Part shown: positions 17,341-25,290 of the stretch, in pieces | Numbering within the stretch: the first letter of the stretch is position 1 | Layout of the letters: every line of letters begins with the position of its first letter | Source: Acidobacteriota bacterium | Lineage (GTDB): Bacteria > Acidobacteriota > Vicinamibacteria > Vicinamibacterales > 2-12-FULL-66-21 | Direction: 5' to 3' | Assembly: GCA_003223835.1 (NCBI GenBank) | Contig: QHWR01000039.1 | Span: forward strand, 1-39,086 | DNA length: 39,086 bases | Translations under genes and position numbers: made by a program | Notes under the pieces: model-generated | What the model saw: the letters and a program-made list of their open reading frames with translations, nothing else | Database searches by the model: none | What the model was told of the DNA's origin: nothing

Positions 17341-19134
17341 GTGCGCTGCGGGCCCTGGGGACGCGAGTTCGATCGGACACGGCGGCTGTGGTCGGCTTCG
17401 GCGGTTGCGGGCGCCCTCCTGTCGCTCACCGCGGCCGGTCCCGCGCGTGCGACCGGTCCGTGGTTCGCGGACGTGACGCATCGTGCGGGCGTGGATCGGC
17501 CCCATCACAATCGGCAGTTCGACAATCAGTACGCGAGCATCATGGCCGGGTACACGGCGCTCGGCGCGTCGGCGTCGGTGGCGGACTACGACGGCGACGG
17601 CTTCGAGGACATCTTCGTCACCGACTCGTCGCGCGACGGCCGCAATCACTTGTACCGGAACAACGGCGATTTCACCTTCACGGACGTCGCGGAGCAGGCG
17701 GGCGTCGCCGCCGGCAACGACGCCGCGAACGCGTCGGCCGATTCGCTCTGGCTCGATTACGACAACGACGGCCGTCCCGATCTGCTGCTCGTGCGGTTCG
17801 GGCACAATCGGCTGTTCCACAACATCGGCGACGGGCGCTTCGCGGATGTGACGAAAGAGGCAGGGCTCGACCGGTACGCGAATGCGATCGGCGCGATCGC
17901 GTTCGATTACGATCGCGACGGCTTCGTCGATCTGTTCGTGGGCTGCTACTTTTCCGCGGTCGACATCTTCAACCCCGGCACGCCGCGCTTCTTCCCCAAC
18001 AGCTTCGAGAAGGCGGACAACGGCGGCGGCGTGCTGGCGTTTCACAACAACCGGCACGGCGGGTTCGACGAGGTCACCGATCGGATCGGCCTGCGCACGA
18101 GCGGGTGGACGCTGGACCTGGGGCACGGCGACGCGAACAACGACGGCTATGACGATCTGTATGTCGCCGCCGATTTCGGGACCGATCGCTTCTTCGTGAA
18201 CAACGGGAACGGCACGTTCACGGACCGGACCGCGGCCGCGATCGGCATCGACACCAAGAAGGGGATGAACGCGGAGTGGGGGGATTTCGACAACGACGGC
18301 CTCCTCGACATCTTCGTCACCAACATCACCGACGAGTACATGCGCGAGGGGAATTTCCTCTGGCGCAACAACGGCGACCTCACGTTCACCGACGTCGCGC
18401 GCGAGATGGGCGCCTACGACACGGGCTGGGGCTGGGGCGCCAGGTTCTTCGACTACGACAACGACGGCTGGCTCGATCTGTACGTGACGAACGGGTGGGT
18501 CTCGGCCGGCCCGGAGAGCTACGTGCCGGACATCTTTCAACTGATCGTGCGCCCCGGCGTCGATCTCGCCGACGTACGCAACTGGCCGCCGATGGGCGGC
18601 AAGAGCCTGAGCGGGTTCGAGAAGAAGAAACTGCTGCACAACCTCGGCGGGCACGCCTTCGTGGACGAAGCGGCGCGGCACGGTGTCGCGTCAACGGACG
18701 ACGGCCGCGGCGTCGCGGTCGCCGATTTCGACAACGACGGGCGCCTGGACCTGTTCGTCGCGAACGTGAACGGCGCGCCACGCCTCTACCGCAACGTCAT
18801 GCCGACAGGACGGCACTGGGCGACGTTCGTGCTCGAGGGGACCGGCGGCAATCGCGGCGCCGTGGGCGCGCAGGTGCGGGCGACGGCGGCGGGCCGCACG
18901 TATCTGCGGTTCGTGGACGGCGGCAACGGCTTCGCCGCCCAGAGCAGCGCAAGGATTCATTTCGGATTGGGGGCGGCGACGCGCATCGATCGGCTCGAGG
19001 TGCGCTGGCCCTCGGGAGGTCGCGAGACGTTCACCGTGCCGGTCGTGGACCGCACGATGCGCCTCGTTGAGGGCCGTGGCGCGCCGTTGCCGTTCGCTCC
19101 CCACACAACCAGTCCGCGCGCAGCCGGCCGATGA
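17341..19134 (+). CDS. CRTAC1-type secreted protein: FG-GAP/VCBS repeats plus ASPIC/UnbV domain
   Basis: The GTG at 17341 gives 597 residues with an Arg-rich start and a hydrophobic stretch (SASAVAGALLSLTAAGPARA) that looks like a signal peptide cleaved after ARA. From about residue 80 to 480 there are at least seven calcium-binding beta-propeller loops of the DxDxDGxxD type (DYDGDGFEDIFV, DYDNDGRPDLLL, DFDNDGLLDIFV and so on). The C-terminus (about 489-573) is an ASPIC/UnbV domain: GNRGAVGAQVRA, FVDGGNGFAAQSS, IDRLEVRWPSGG. The protein should be periplasmic or extracellular and bind Ca2+. The role of bacterial CRTAC1 proteins is not established; adhesion or matrix and carbohydrate binding are suggested. 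It heads a chain of five coupled genes. Confidence 0.88.
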   Translation: MRCGPWGREFDRTRRLWSASAVAGALLSLTAAGPARATGPWFADVTHRAGVDRPHHNRQFDNQYASIMAGYTALGASASVADYDGDGFEDIFVTDSSRDGRNHLYRNNGDFTFTDVAEQAGVAAGNDAANASADSLWLDYDNDGRPDLLLVRFGHNRLFHNIGDGRFADVTKEAGLDRYANAIGAIAFDYDRDGFVDLFVGCYFSAVDIFNPGTPRFFPNSFEKADNGGGVLAFHNNRHGGFDEVTDRIGLRTSGWTLDLGHGDANNDGYDDLYVAADFGTDRFFVNNGNGTFTDRTAAAIGIDTKKGMNAEWGDFDNDGLLDIFVTNITDEYMREGNFLWRNNGDLTFTDVAREMGAYDTGWGWGARFFDYDNDGWLDLYVTNGWVSAGPESYVPDIFQLIVRPGVDLADVRNWPPMGGKSLSGFEKKKLLHNLGGHAFVDEAARHGVASTDDGRGVAVADFDNDGRLDLFVANVNGAPRLYRNVMPTGRHWATFVLEGTGGNRGAVGAQVRATAAGRTYLRFVDGGNGFAAQSSARIHFGLGAATRIDRLEVRWPSGGRETFTVPVVDRTMRLVEGRGAPLPFAPHTTSPRAAGR

Positions 19135-19844
19135 CGCGACTCGTGTTGGCCTCGCTCGGCGTGATCGCGTTGTGGCCGGCCGCATCCGCGCAGACGCCCG
19201 CGATTCTCGATCACGATCCGCTGGCACGGCTCGAAGCCGCGCTGACCGCCGATCCGGACAACCTGCGCGCCGGCAACGACTACCGGATCGCGATCGTGCG
19301 CGCCGCGCAGTACGACCGCGCGCTGGCGTTCTTCGCGGCGCTCGTCGCCGGCCACCCGGGGGCCGCGAACGCGCACATGAATTACGCGTTCGCCTACGTC
19401 GACAAGATCCCCGCCGCCGGCGCGATCACGCGCGTGATCCTGGCGAACAACGCGCTGAACGAGTTCTCGCGCGCGCTCGAGCTGCGCCCGACCTGGCTCG
19501 GCTACTATGCGCGGGGAAACAGCTATCTGTTCTGGCCTCGGATCTTCAACCGGACGCGCCTGGGCATCGCCGATCTCGAGGAAGCGATGCGTGTCCAGCG
19601 GGCCGACCAGAAACACGCCTATCACGTCCGCACCTTCATCGCGCTCGGCGACGGCTACTGGAAGGTGTCCGAGGTCGTCAAGGCCAAAGCGATGTGGCGC
19701 GAGGGGCTGAAGGAATTCCCCGGCAACGCGCCGCTGCGGGCGCGGCTCGCGGCGACCGGGAAGCAGCTCGCGGCGATCATCGGCGAGACGTACGACCCCG
19801 AGCGCCGCGTGGACACGAACCTCGACGAGCTGTGGACCAAGTGA
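19131..19844 (+). CDS. Secreted TPR-like protein, 237 aa
   Basis: The ATG at 19131 overlaps the previous stop (ATGA). The N-terminus MTRLVLASLGVIALWPAASAQ is a signal peptide, likely cleaved after ASA. The rest is alpha-helical with weak TPR pairs: PDNLRAGNDYRIAIVRAAQYDRALAFF, NALNEFSRALELRPTWLGYYA and AKAMWREGLKEFPGNAPLRARL. About five helical hairpins can be counted. Between them lies the aromatic stretch YYARGNSYLFWPRIFNRTR. It probably forms a periplasmic protein-interaction solenoid with the CRTAC1 proteins encoded on either side, as coupling implies they are made together. The partner is unknown. Confidence 0.75.
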   Translation: MTRLVLASLGVIALWPAASAQTPAILDHDPLARLEAALTADPDNLRAGNDYRIAIVRAAQYDRALAFFAALVAGHPGAANAHMNYAFAYVDKIPAAGAITRVILANNALNEFSRALELRPTWLGYYARGNSYLFWPRIFNRTRLGIADLEEAMRVQRADQKHAYHVRTFIALGDGYWKVSEVVKAKAMWREGLKEFPGNAPLRARLAATGKQLAAIIGETYDPERRVDTNLDELWTK

Positions 19845-21553
19845 CGCGGGCCTGGCCGCCGGCCGCGCTCCTGCTCGCGGCCGTCATGACCGCAGCCGGC
19901 GTCGCGACCCCTGGGGGCGGCTCGATCAGGTTCGTCGAAGTCGGCGCGAACGCGGGCGCACGTGTGCGTCATCACACCCGCGTGTTCAAGGGGGAGCACG
20001 GCGACGTGCTGGGCATGTTCACCTCGGGCGGCTCGGCCGTGGCCGTCGGGGACTACGACAACGACGGCCTCGACGATCTGTTCGTCACGGATTCGGACGA
20101 GGGGACGTCGTGCCATCTTCTCCACAACGACGGCCGGTTCCATTTCACCGACGTCACCGCGCGCGCGGGCGTCGGCGGCGGCAACGACGGCCGGTCGATC
20201 GTGGCCGACGCGATCTGGTTCGACTACGACAACGACGGCTGGCGGGACCTGCTCGTCGCGCGGTTCGGGACGCCGATCCTCTATCGCAACAACGGCGACG
20301 GCACGTTCACCGACGTCACGTCGCGCTCGGGCCTCGACGCGTTCGCGAACACGATCGCCGCGATCGCGTTCGACTACGACAACGACGGCCGCCTCGACCT
20401 GCTCTTCGGCAACTACTTCAAACCTGTCAACCTGTTCGACCTGCGGGACCCGCACGTGCTGCCGACCAATCTGGACAACGCGGCGAACGGCGGCGGCGTC
20501 ACGCTCTGGCGGAACCTCGGCGACGGCCGGTTCGAAGACGTCACGGCGAAGGCGGGGCTGTCGGGCCATACCGGCTGGACGCTCGACGTCGGGCACGCCG
20601 ATTTGAACAACGACGGCTTCCAGGACGTCTACGTCGCGTCGGACTACGGCACGGACCGCCTGTTCATCAACAACGGCGACGGCACCTTCCGGGACGTGAC
20701 GGAGCGGGCGATCGGCTTCGACACGAAGAAGGGCATGAACGTCGACGTCGCGGACTACGACAACGACGGCTGGCTCGACGTCTACGTGACGAACATCACC
20801 GACGAATACATGCGCGAGTGCAACATGCTGTGGCACAACAACGGCGACGGCACGTTTACCGACGTCGCGCGCGAAACCGGCACGTGCGAAACGCTGTGGG
20901 GATGGGCGGCGAAGTTCGGCGACTTCGACAACGACCGCTGGCCCGACCTCTTCGTCGCCAACGGGCTGCGCTCGGCGGGCCCGGAGAACTACATCCCCAT
21001 CGTGCTCGAGATGATCGTGCGGCCCGGCGTCGATTTCAGCGACGTCAGCAGCTGGCCGGCCATCGGGAATCGCACGTGGAGCGGCTATCAGCGCAAGAAG
21101 CTGTTCAGGAACGTGGGCGGTCACGCGTTCCGCGAGGTCGGCGCCGCCGCCGGCGTGGATAACGATCGCGACGGCCGCGGGGTCGGCCTCGCTGATTTCG
21201 ACAACGACGGCCGCCTGGACTGGTTCCAGACGAACGCGAACCAGCCGTCGCTGCTGTACCGCAACGTCACGGCGGGCGCGGGGCACTGGATCGAATTGAC
21301 GCTGATCGGCACGAAGTCCAACCGCGACGCGATCGGCGCGCGCGTCACCGTCGAAACGGCAACCGGGAAGTTGATCCGCGAGGTCAACGGCGGGAACGGC
21401 TACGCGAGCCAGAGTTCATTGCGCGTGCACGTGGGCCTGGGCCGCGATACCGTCGTGCGGTCGGTCCGGATTCGGTGGCCGAGCGGCATCGTTGACACCG
21501 TCGCCGCGCCGATCGATCGCATGACGACGGTGCGTGAGGGCGAGGGGCGGTGA
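19841..21553 (+). CDS. CRTAC1-type secreted protein (second copy)
   Basis: The GTG at 19841 overlaps the TPR stop (GTGA) and gives 570 residues. A signal peptide (WPPAALLLAAVMTAAGVA) is followed by FG-GAP/VCBS blades from about residue 69 to 473 (DYDNDGLDDLFV, DYDNDGWRDLLVA, DLNNDGFQDVYVA, DYDNDGWLDVYV, DFDNDGRLDWF). A C-terminal ASPIC/UnbV domain occupies about 481-560 (SNRDAIGARVTVET, VNGGNGYASQSSLRVHVGLG, VRIRWPSGIVD). It shares long stretches with the first CRTAC1 protein, such as GFDTKKGMN and VTNITDEYMRE, so the two are tandem paralogues with a TPR gene between them. Exported Ca2+-binding propeller; biochemical role unknown. Confidence 0.88.
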   Translation: MTRAWPPAALLLAAVMTAAGVATPGGGSIRFVEVGANAGARVRHHTRVFKGEHGDVLGMFTSGGSAVAVGDYDNDGLDDLFVTDSDEGTSCHLLHNDGRFHFTDVTARAGVGGGNDGRSIVADAIWFDYDNDGWRDLLVARFGTPILYRNNGDGTFTDVTSRSGLDAFANTIAAIAFDYDNDGRLDLLFGNYFKPVNLFDLRDPHVLPTNLDNAANGGGVTLWRNLGDGRFEDVTAKAGLSGHTGWTLDVGHADLNNDGFQDVYVASDYGTDRLFINNGDGTFRDVTERAIGFDTKKGMNVDVADYDNDGWLDVYVTNITDEYMRECNMLWHNNGDGTFTDVARETGTCETLWGWAAKFGDFDNDRWPDLFVANGLRSAGPENYIPIVLEMIVRPGVDFSDVSSWPAIGNRTWSGYQRKKLFRNVGGHAFREVGAAAGVDNDRDGRGVGLADFDNDGRLDWFQTNANQPSLLYRNVTAGAGHWIELTLIGTKSNRDAIGARVTVETATGKLIREVNGGNGYASQSSLRVHVGLGRDTVVRSVRIRWPSGIVDTVAAPIDRMTTVREGEGR

Positions 21554-24500
21554 CGCGGTCCGTCGCCGCCGCGATCGCGATCGCGTGGTTGGCGCTCCTC
21601 GGTCGTCCCGCCCAGGACGAGGAGCTATGGCAGCACCGCAACCTCGGCAAGGCGTTCTACGAGAATCCGACAACGCACCAGGAGGCGGTCGCTGAGTTCA
21701 GGAAGGCGTTGGATCTCGCGCCGGGATCGGCGCGCGAACGCGTGAACTACGGTCTCGCGCTGCTGCGCGCCGGCCGGACCCGCGAGGGGATCGCGGAGCT
21801 GCAGCGCGCGCAGCGCCAGGATCCGTCGATCCCGCAGACGTGGTTCGTGCTCGGCGTCGAGTTCAAGAAGGCGGCCGACTACCGGCGCGCCACGGCGCAG
21901 TTCGAGCAGATGGTCCGTCTCGTGCCAGGCGAGCCCATCTCGCATTACAACCTCGGCTACCTGTATCGGCTTGCGGGACGGACCGCGCAGGCGCGCGACG
22001 AGTTCGAGAAGGCGGCGCAACTCGACCCGTCGTTTGCCGCGCCGCACTTCCAGTTGTTCAACATCAATCGTGACGCCGGCGCCTCGGACGAAGCGGCGCG
22101 CGAACAGACGGTGTTCCTGCGGCTGAAGCGCGAGCAGGCAGGCGCCGTGGTGCCGGAGGACGTGGACTGGAGCCGGTACGCGGAGATCGTCGATCCCGCC
22201 GAACCCGCGCAATCGATCGAGGCGAGTCCAGCCGCGACGCTGGCCTTCGATGATCGCCGCGTGGCGGAAGGGTTCGATCCGCAGACCGCCGGTCTCCTCG
22301 TGCTCGACGTCGACGCCGACGGCCGGCCCGACCTCCTGGTCTGGTCGCGCGACCGCGTCCGCGTGATCCGTCACGGCGACGAGCCGGTCGATCGGTCCGG
22401 CCTCGAGGACGTCAGGGGCGTCCGCGCGATCGCGGCAGGGGATTACGACAACGACGGCCTGCCCGACTTGTGCATCCTGACGGATGGAGGCGCGGCGCTC
22501 TTCGCGAACCGCAAGGGCACGTTCGTGCGCGCTCCGGCCGCGCTGCCGTCCGGCCGGTTCAACGCCGCCCTGTGGCTCGACTACGACCACGACTACGATC
22601 TCGATCTGATGCTGCTCGGTTCGTCGAACCGGTTGATGCGCAACAACGGACGCGCCGGTTTCAGCGACGAGACGCGCGACTTTCCGTTTGCCGCCGGCGA
22701 GGTGACGGCTGCCGCCGTCCTCGACGTCGTCCCGGATCAGCCTGGCACCGACGTCGCGATGGCGTACGCGGATCGCGCGGGCGTGCTGTATCGCGATCGC
22801 CTGGCGGGACGATACGAGCCGCGGCCGCTCGACGGCGTGGCGCCCGGGGTGCGGGCGCTCGTCGCCGAGGACGTCGATCATGACGGCGCCGTCGATCTCA
22901 TGACGGTGGCTCCGGCATCCGTCAGGATCCTGCTCAATCACCAGGCCCGGTTCGACCCTGCTGCCACGCTCGCAGGCGCGCAGAGCCTCGCGCTCGCGGA
23001 CGTCGAGAACCGCGGCGTCGCCGACGCGGTGCTCGGCGGCGCCGTTGTCCGCAGCCTTGGCGCGGGCCGATTCGCGGAGGACGTCACGACCGTGCTCGCG
23101 GGCGCCGTCGCGATCGCCTCCGCGGACTTCGATCTCGACGGCCGGATCGACCTCGCGTCGATCGCGGCGGATGGATCGCTGCACCTGCTGCGCAACGAGA
23201 CCAGGACGAAGCATCACTGGATTCGAATCGGCCTCGCGGGCGTGAAGAACCTGGCGCTCGCGCCCGACGCGCAGGTCGAGGTCAAAGCGGGCCCGCGGTA
23301 CCAGAAGCGGCGATATGCCGGCGTCCCCTTGACGTTCGGTCTGGGCGATCGCGCGGTGGTGGACACGGTCCGGATCACCTGGCCGAACGGCTTGATCCAG
23401 AACGAGACGCGGCCCCGGGCCGACGCCTCCAGCGTCTTCAGGGAAGCGCCGCGGCTGTCCGGATCGTGTCCGATGATCTTTGCGTGGAACGGGCGTGGGT
23501 TCGAGTTCGTCACCGACGTTCTCGGCGTCGCGCCGCTCGGGGCGAGCGCGGGGGACGGCACGTTCTTTCCGGTCGACCACGACGAGTACGTGCAGATGGC
23601 GGCCGCCGCGCTGACGCCGCTCGACGGCGCGTATGAAGTGCGCCTCACCGAGGAGCTGCGCGAAGTGTCGTACCTCGATCAGGTCCAGCTCGTCGCTGTC
23701 GATCATCCCGCTGGCATGGAAGTGTTCACGAACGACAAGTTCAAGTCGCCGCCGTTTCCGGAGTTCCGCCTGTTCGGCGCGACGCGCCGGATCTATCCGG
23801 CGCGGGCGGAACAGGGCGGACGCGACGTGCGCGCGGCGCTGCTCGCGCGCGATCGTTCGTATGCCGGCAACTTCAGGCGCGATTACGCCGGCGTCGCCGA
23901 GCTGCACGCGCTCGACCTCGATTTCTCGGACGCGGCTCCCGCGAATCGTGCCGTGCTGATTCTCAGCGGCTGGGTCGATTGGGCCGACGGCAGCACGTTC
24001 CGCGGCGCCGCGCAGGAGCATCCGGGCGGTCTCGTGATGCCGTACCTGCAGGTGAAGGACGCCGCCGGACGCTGGACGACCGTCGTCGAGGACATGGGCA
24101 TGCCCGCGGGCAAGCCGAAGACGATCGCGGTCGATCTGACCGGCAAATTCCTGTCGGCGTCTCGCGAGGTGCGGATCGTCACCAACCTGTGCGTGTATTG
24201 GGACGAGATCTTCCTGAGCGACGATTCGTCGCCGCCGCCCGTGACGTTGACGCGGATCGATCCCTCGTCCGTGGATTTGCGCTTCCGCGGATTCTCGACG
24301 CCGCGGATCGATCCGGAACGTCGTCAGCCGGAAGCCTTCGACTACGCGAACGTGATGCTGACGTCCATGTGGAATCCGACGTCTGGTTTGTATACGAGGT
24401 ATGGCGATGTGGGCCCGCTGGTCCGCGCGGCCGACGACCGCTTCGTCATCATAGGATCCGGAGACGAGCTGCGCCTGCGTTATCCGGTCGATGCGCTGCC

Positions 24501-24738
24501 GCCGCTCGCGCCGGGATGGACCCGCGACTTCCTGCTCCTCGTGGACGGCTGGGCGAAGGACGCCGACGCGAACACCGCGTTCTCGCAGTCGGTGGAGCCG
24601 CTGCCGTTCCACGCGATGAGCGCGTATCCGTATCCGGCCGGCGAGCGCTATCCGGACGACGAGGCTCATCGCGCGTATCGCGACGCCTACAACACGCGGC
24701 CCGCGCTGAAGTTGATTCGTCCGCTGGCCACGCGATGA
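21550..24738 (+). CDS. TPR - FG-GAP - ASPIC fusion protein, 1062 aa
   Basis: The GTG at 21550 overlaps the previous stop (GTGA). A short hydrophobic start (AAAIAIAWLALLGRPA) is a likely signal peptide. TPR repeats fill about residues 25-205 (LGKAFYENPTTHQEAVAEFR, NYGLALLRAGRTREGIAEL, HYNLGYLYRLAGRTAQARDE). FG-GAP blades follow (about 250-545), with calcium loops such as DVDADGRPDLLVW and DYDNDGLPDLCI, some degenerate. An ASPIC domain sits near 555-620 (VDTVRITWPNGLIQNE). The last 420 residues form an extra beta-rich region opening GSCPMIFAWNGRGFEFVTDV that I cannot assign. It seems to combine in one chain the TPR and propeller functions carried separately by the preceding genes, so a common surface complex is likely. 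Function not known. Confidence 0.85.
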   Translation: MTRSVAAAIAIAWLALLGRPAQDEELWQHRNLGKAFYENPTTHQEAVAEFRKALDLAPGSARERVNYGLALLRAGRTREGIAELQRAQRQDPSIPQTWFVLGVEFKKAADYRRATAQFEQMVRLVPGEPISHYNLGYLYRLAGRTAQARDEFEKAAQLDPSFAAPHFQLFNINRDAGASDEAAREQTVFLRLKREQAGAVVPEDVDWSRYAEIVDPAEPAQSIEASPAATLAFDDRRVAEGFDPQTAGLLVLDVDADGRPDLLVWSRDRVRVIRHGDEPVDRSGLEDVRGVRAIAAGDYDNDGLPDLCILTDGGAALFANRKGTFVRAPAALPSGRFNAALWLDYDHDYDLDLMLLGSSNRLMRNNGRAGFSDETRDFPFAAGEVTAAAVLDVVPDQPGTDVAMAYADRAGVLYRDRLAGRYEPRPLDGVAPGVRALVAEDVDHDGAVDLMTVAPASVRILLNHQARFDPAATLAGAQSLALADVENRGVADAVLGGAVVRSLGAGRFAEDVTTVLAGAVAIASADFDLDGRIDLASIAADGSLHLLRNETRTKHHWIRIGLAGVKNLALAPDAQVEVKAGPRYQKRRYAGVPLTFGLGDRAVVDTVRITWPNGLIQNETRPRADASSVFREAPRLSGSCPMIFAWNGRGFEFVTDVLGVAPLGASAGDGTFFPVDHDEYVQMAAAALTPLDGAYEVRLTEELREVSYLDQVQLVAVDHPAGMEVFTNDKFKSPPFPEFRLFGATRRIYPARAEQGGRDVRAALLARDRSYAGNFRRDYAGVAELHALDLDFSDAAPANRAVLILSGWVDWADGSTFRGAAQEHPGGLVMPYLQVKDAAGRWTTVVEDMGMPAGKPKTIAVDLTGKFLSASREVRIVTNLCVYWDEIFLSDDSSPPPVTLTRIDPSSVDLRFRGFSTPRIDPERRQPEAFDYANVMLTSMWNPTSGLYTRYGDVGPLVRAADDRFVIIGSGDELRLRYPVDALPPLAPGWTRDFLLLVDGWAKDADANTAFSQSVEPLPFHAMSAYPYPAGERYPDDEAHRAYRDAYNTRPALKLIRPLATR

Positions 24739-25166
24739 GCGCGTTCGACGATCTGCCCGTCGATCGCGAGTTCGTCTCCGACCCGCGCGTCATCTCGGCG
24801 GACGATGTCGCGGCGTTTGCGACGCTGACCGGGGACACGTTCGCGATCCACCTGGACGACGAGGCCGCGGCACGGTCGGGTTACGAGCGCCGCATCGCGC
24901 ACGGCATGCTCGTGCTGAGCTGCTCGATTGGGCTCGCGATGCAGATGGATCTCGTCAACGAGGCGCTCATCGCGTTTGCCGGGATCGACAAGCTGCGGTT
25001 CACCGCGCCGGTGTTCATCGGCGACGCGATCCGGGTGAAGAAGCGCGTGACCGAGAAACGCCCGATCGACGCGTCGCGCGGGCTGCTGACGTTCGACACG
25101 AAAGTGGTGAATCAGCACGCAGCCATCGTCGTCGCATATGTGGACAGGTATTTGTTGCGGCGCTGA
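24735..25166 (+). CDS. MaoC-like (R)-specific enoyl hydratase / dehydratase
   Basis: A 143-residue single hot-dog domain whose ATG overlaps the previous stop (ATGA). The hydratase-2 signature is clear: GDTFAIHLDDEAAARSGY with D34 and H39 at the catalytic positions, then RRIAHGMLVLS. The usual Asn after the Asp is replaced (GDxNPxH becomes GDTFAIH), which may change activity. Later comes RFTAPVFIGDAIRVKKRV, the standard second half. Such enzymes hydrate trans-2-enoyl-CoA or act as dehydratases in lipid and polyketide metabolism. Translational coupling to a secreted propeller protein is odd for a cytosolic enzyme. A link to the lipid cluster 2 kb further on is possible but not shown. Confidence 0.87.
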   Translation: MSAFDDLPVDREFVSDPRVISADDVAAFATLTGDTFAIHLDDEAAARSGYERRIAHGMLVLSCSIGLAMQMDLVNEALIAFAGIDKLRFTAPVFIGDAIRVKKRVTEKRPIDASRGLLTFDTKVVNQHAAIVVAYVDRYLLRR

Positions 25167-25290
25167 TCGCCGACGTCCCAAACGGTCTCCTTCGCGATAC
25201 GATCGCCCGCCCGCAACAAACGCGCGTTCCATCTGTCAAAGGAGAGAAACTCCCGTGCCACGGTGGATCGGCGGGTCAGGAGATGCTGCG

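Noticed and set aside
21625-24669. A 1014-residue open frame on the minus strand
   Set aside because: It lies wholly antisense to the TPR-FG-GAP-ASPIC gene, is Arg/His/Val-rich without any domain, and is a product of high-GC codon bias.
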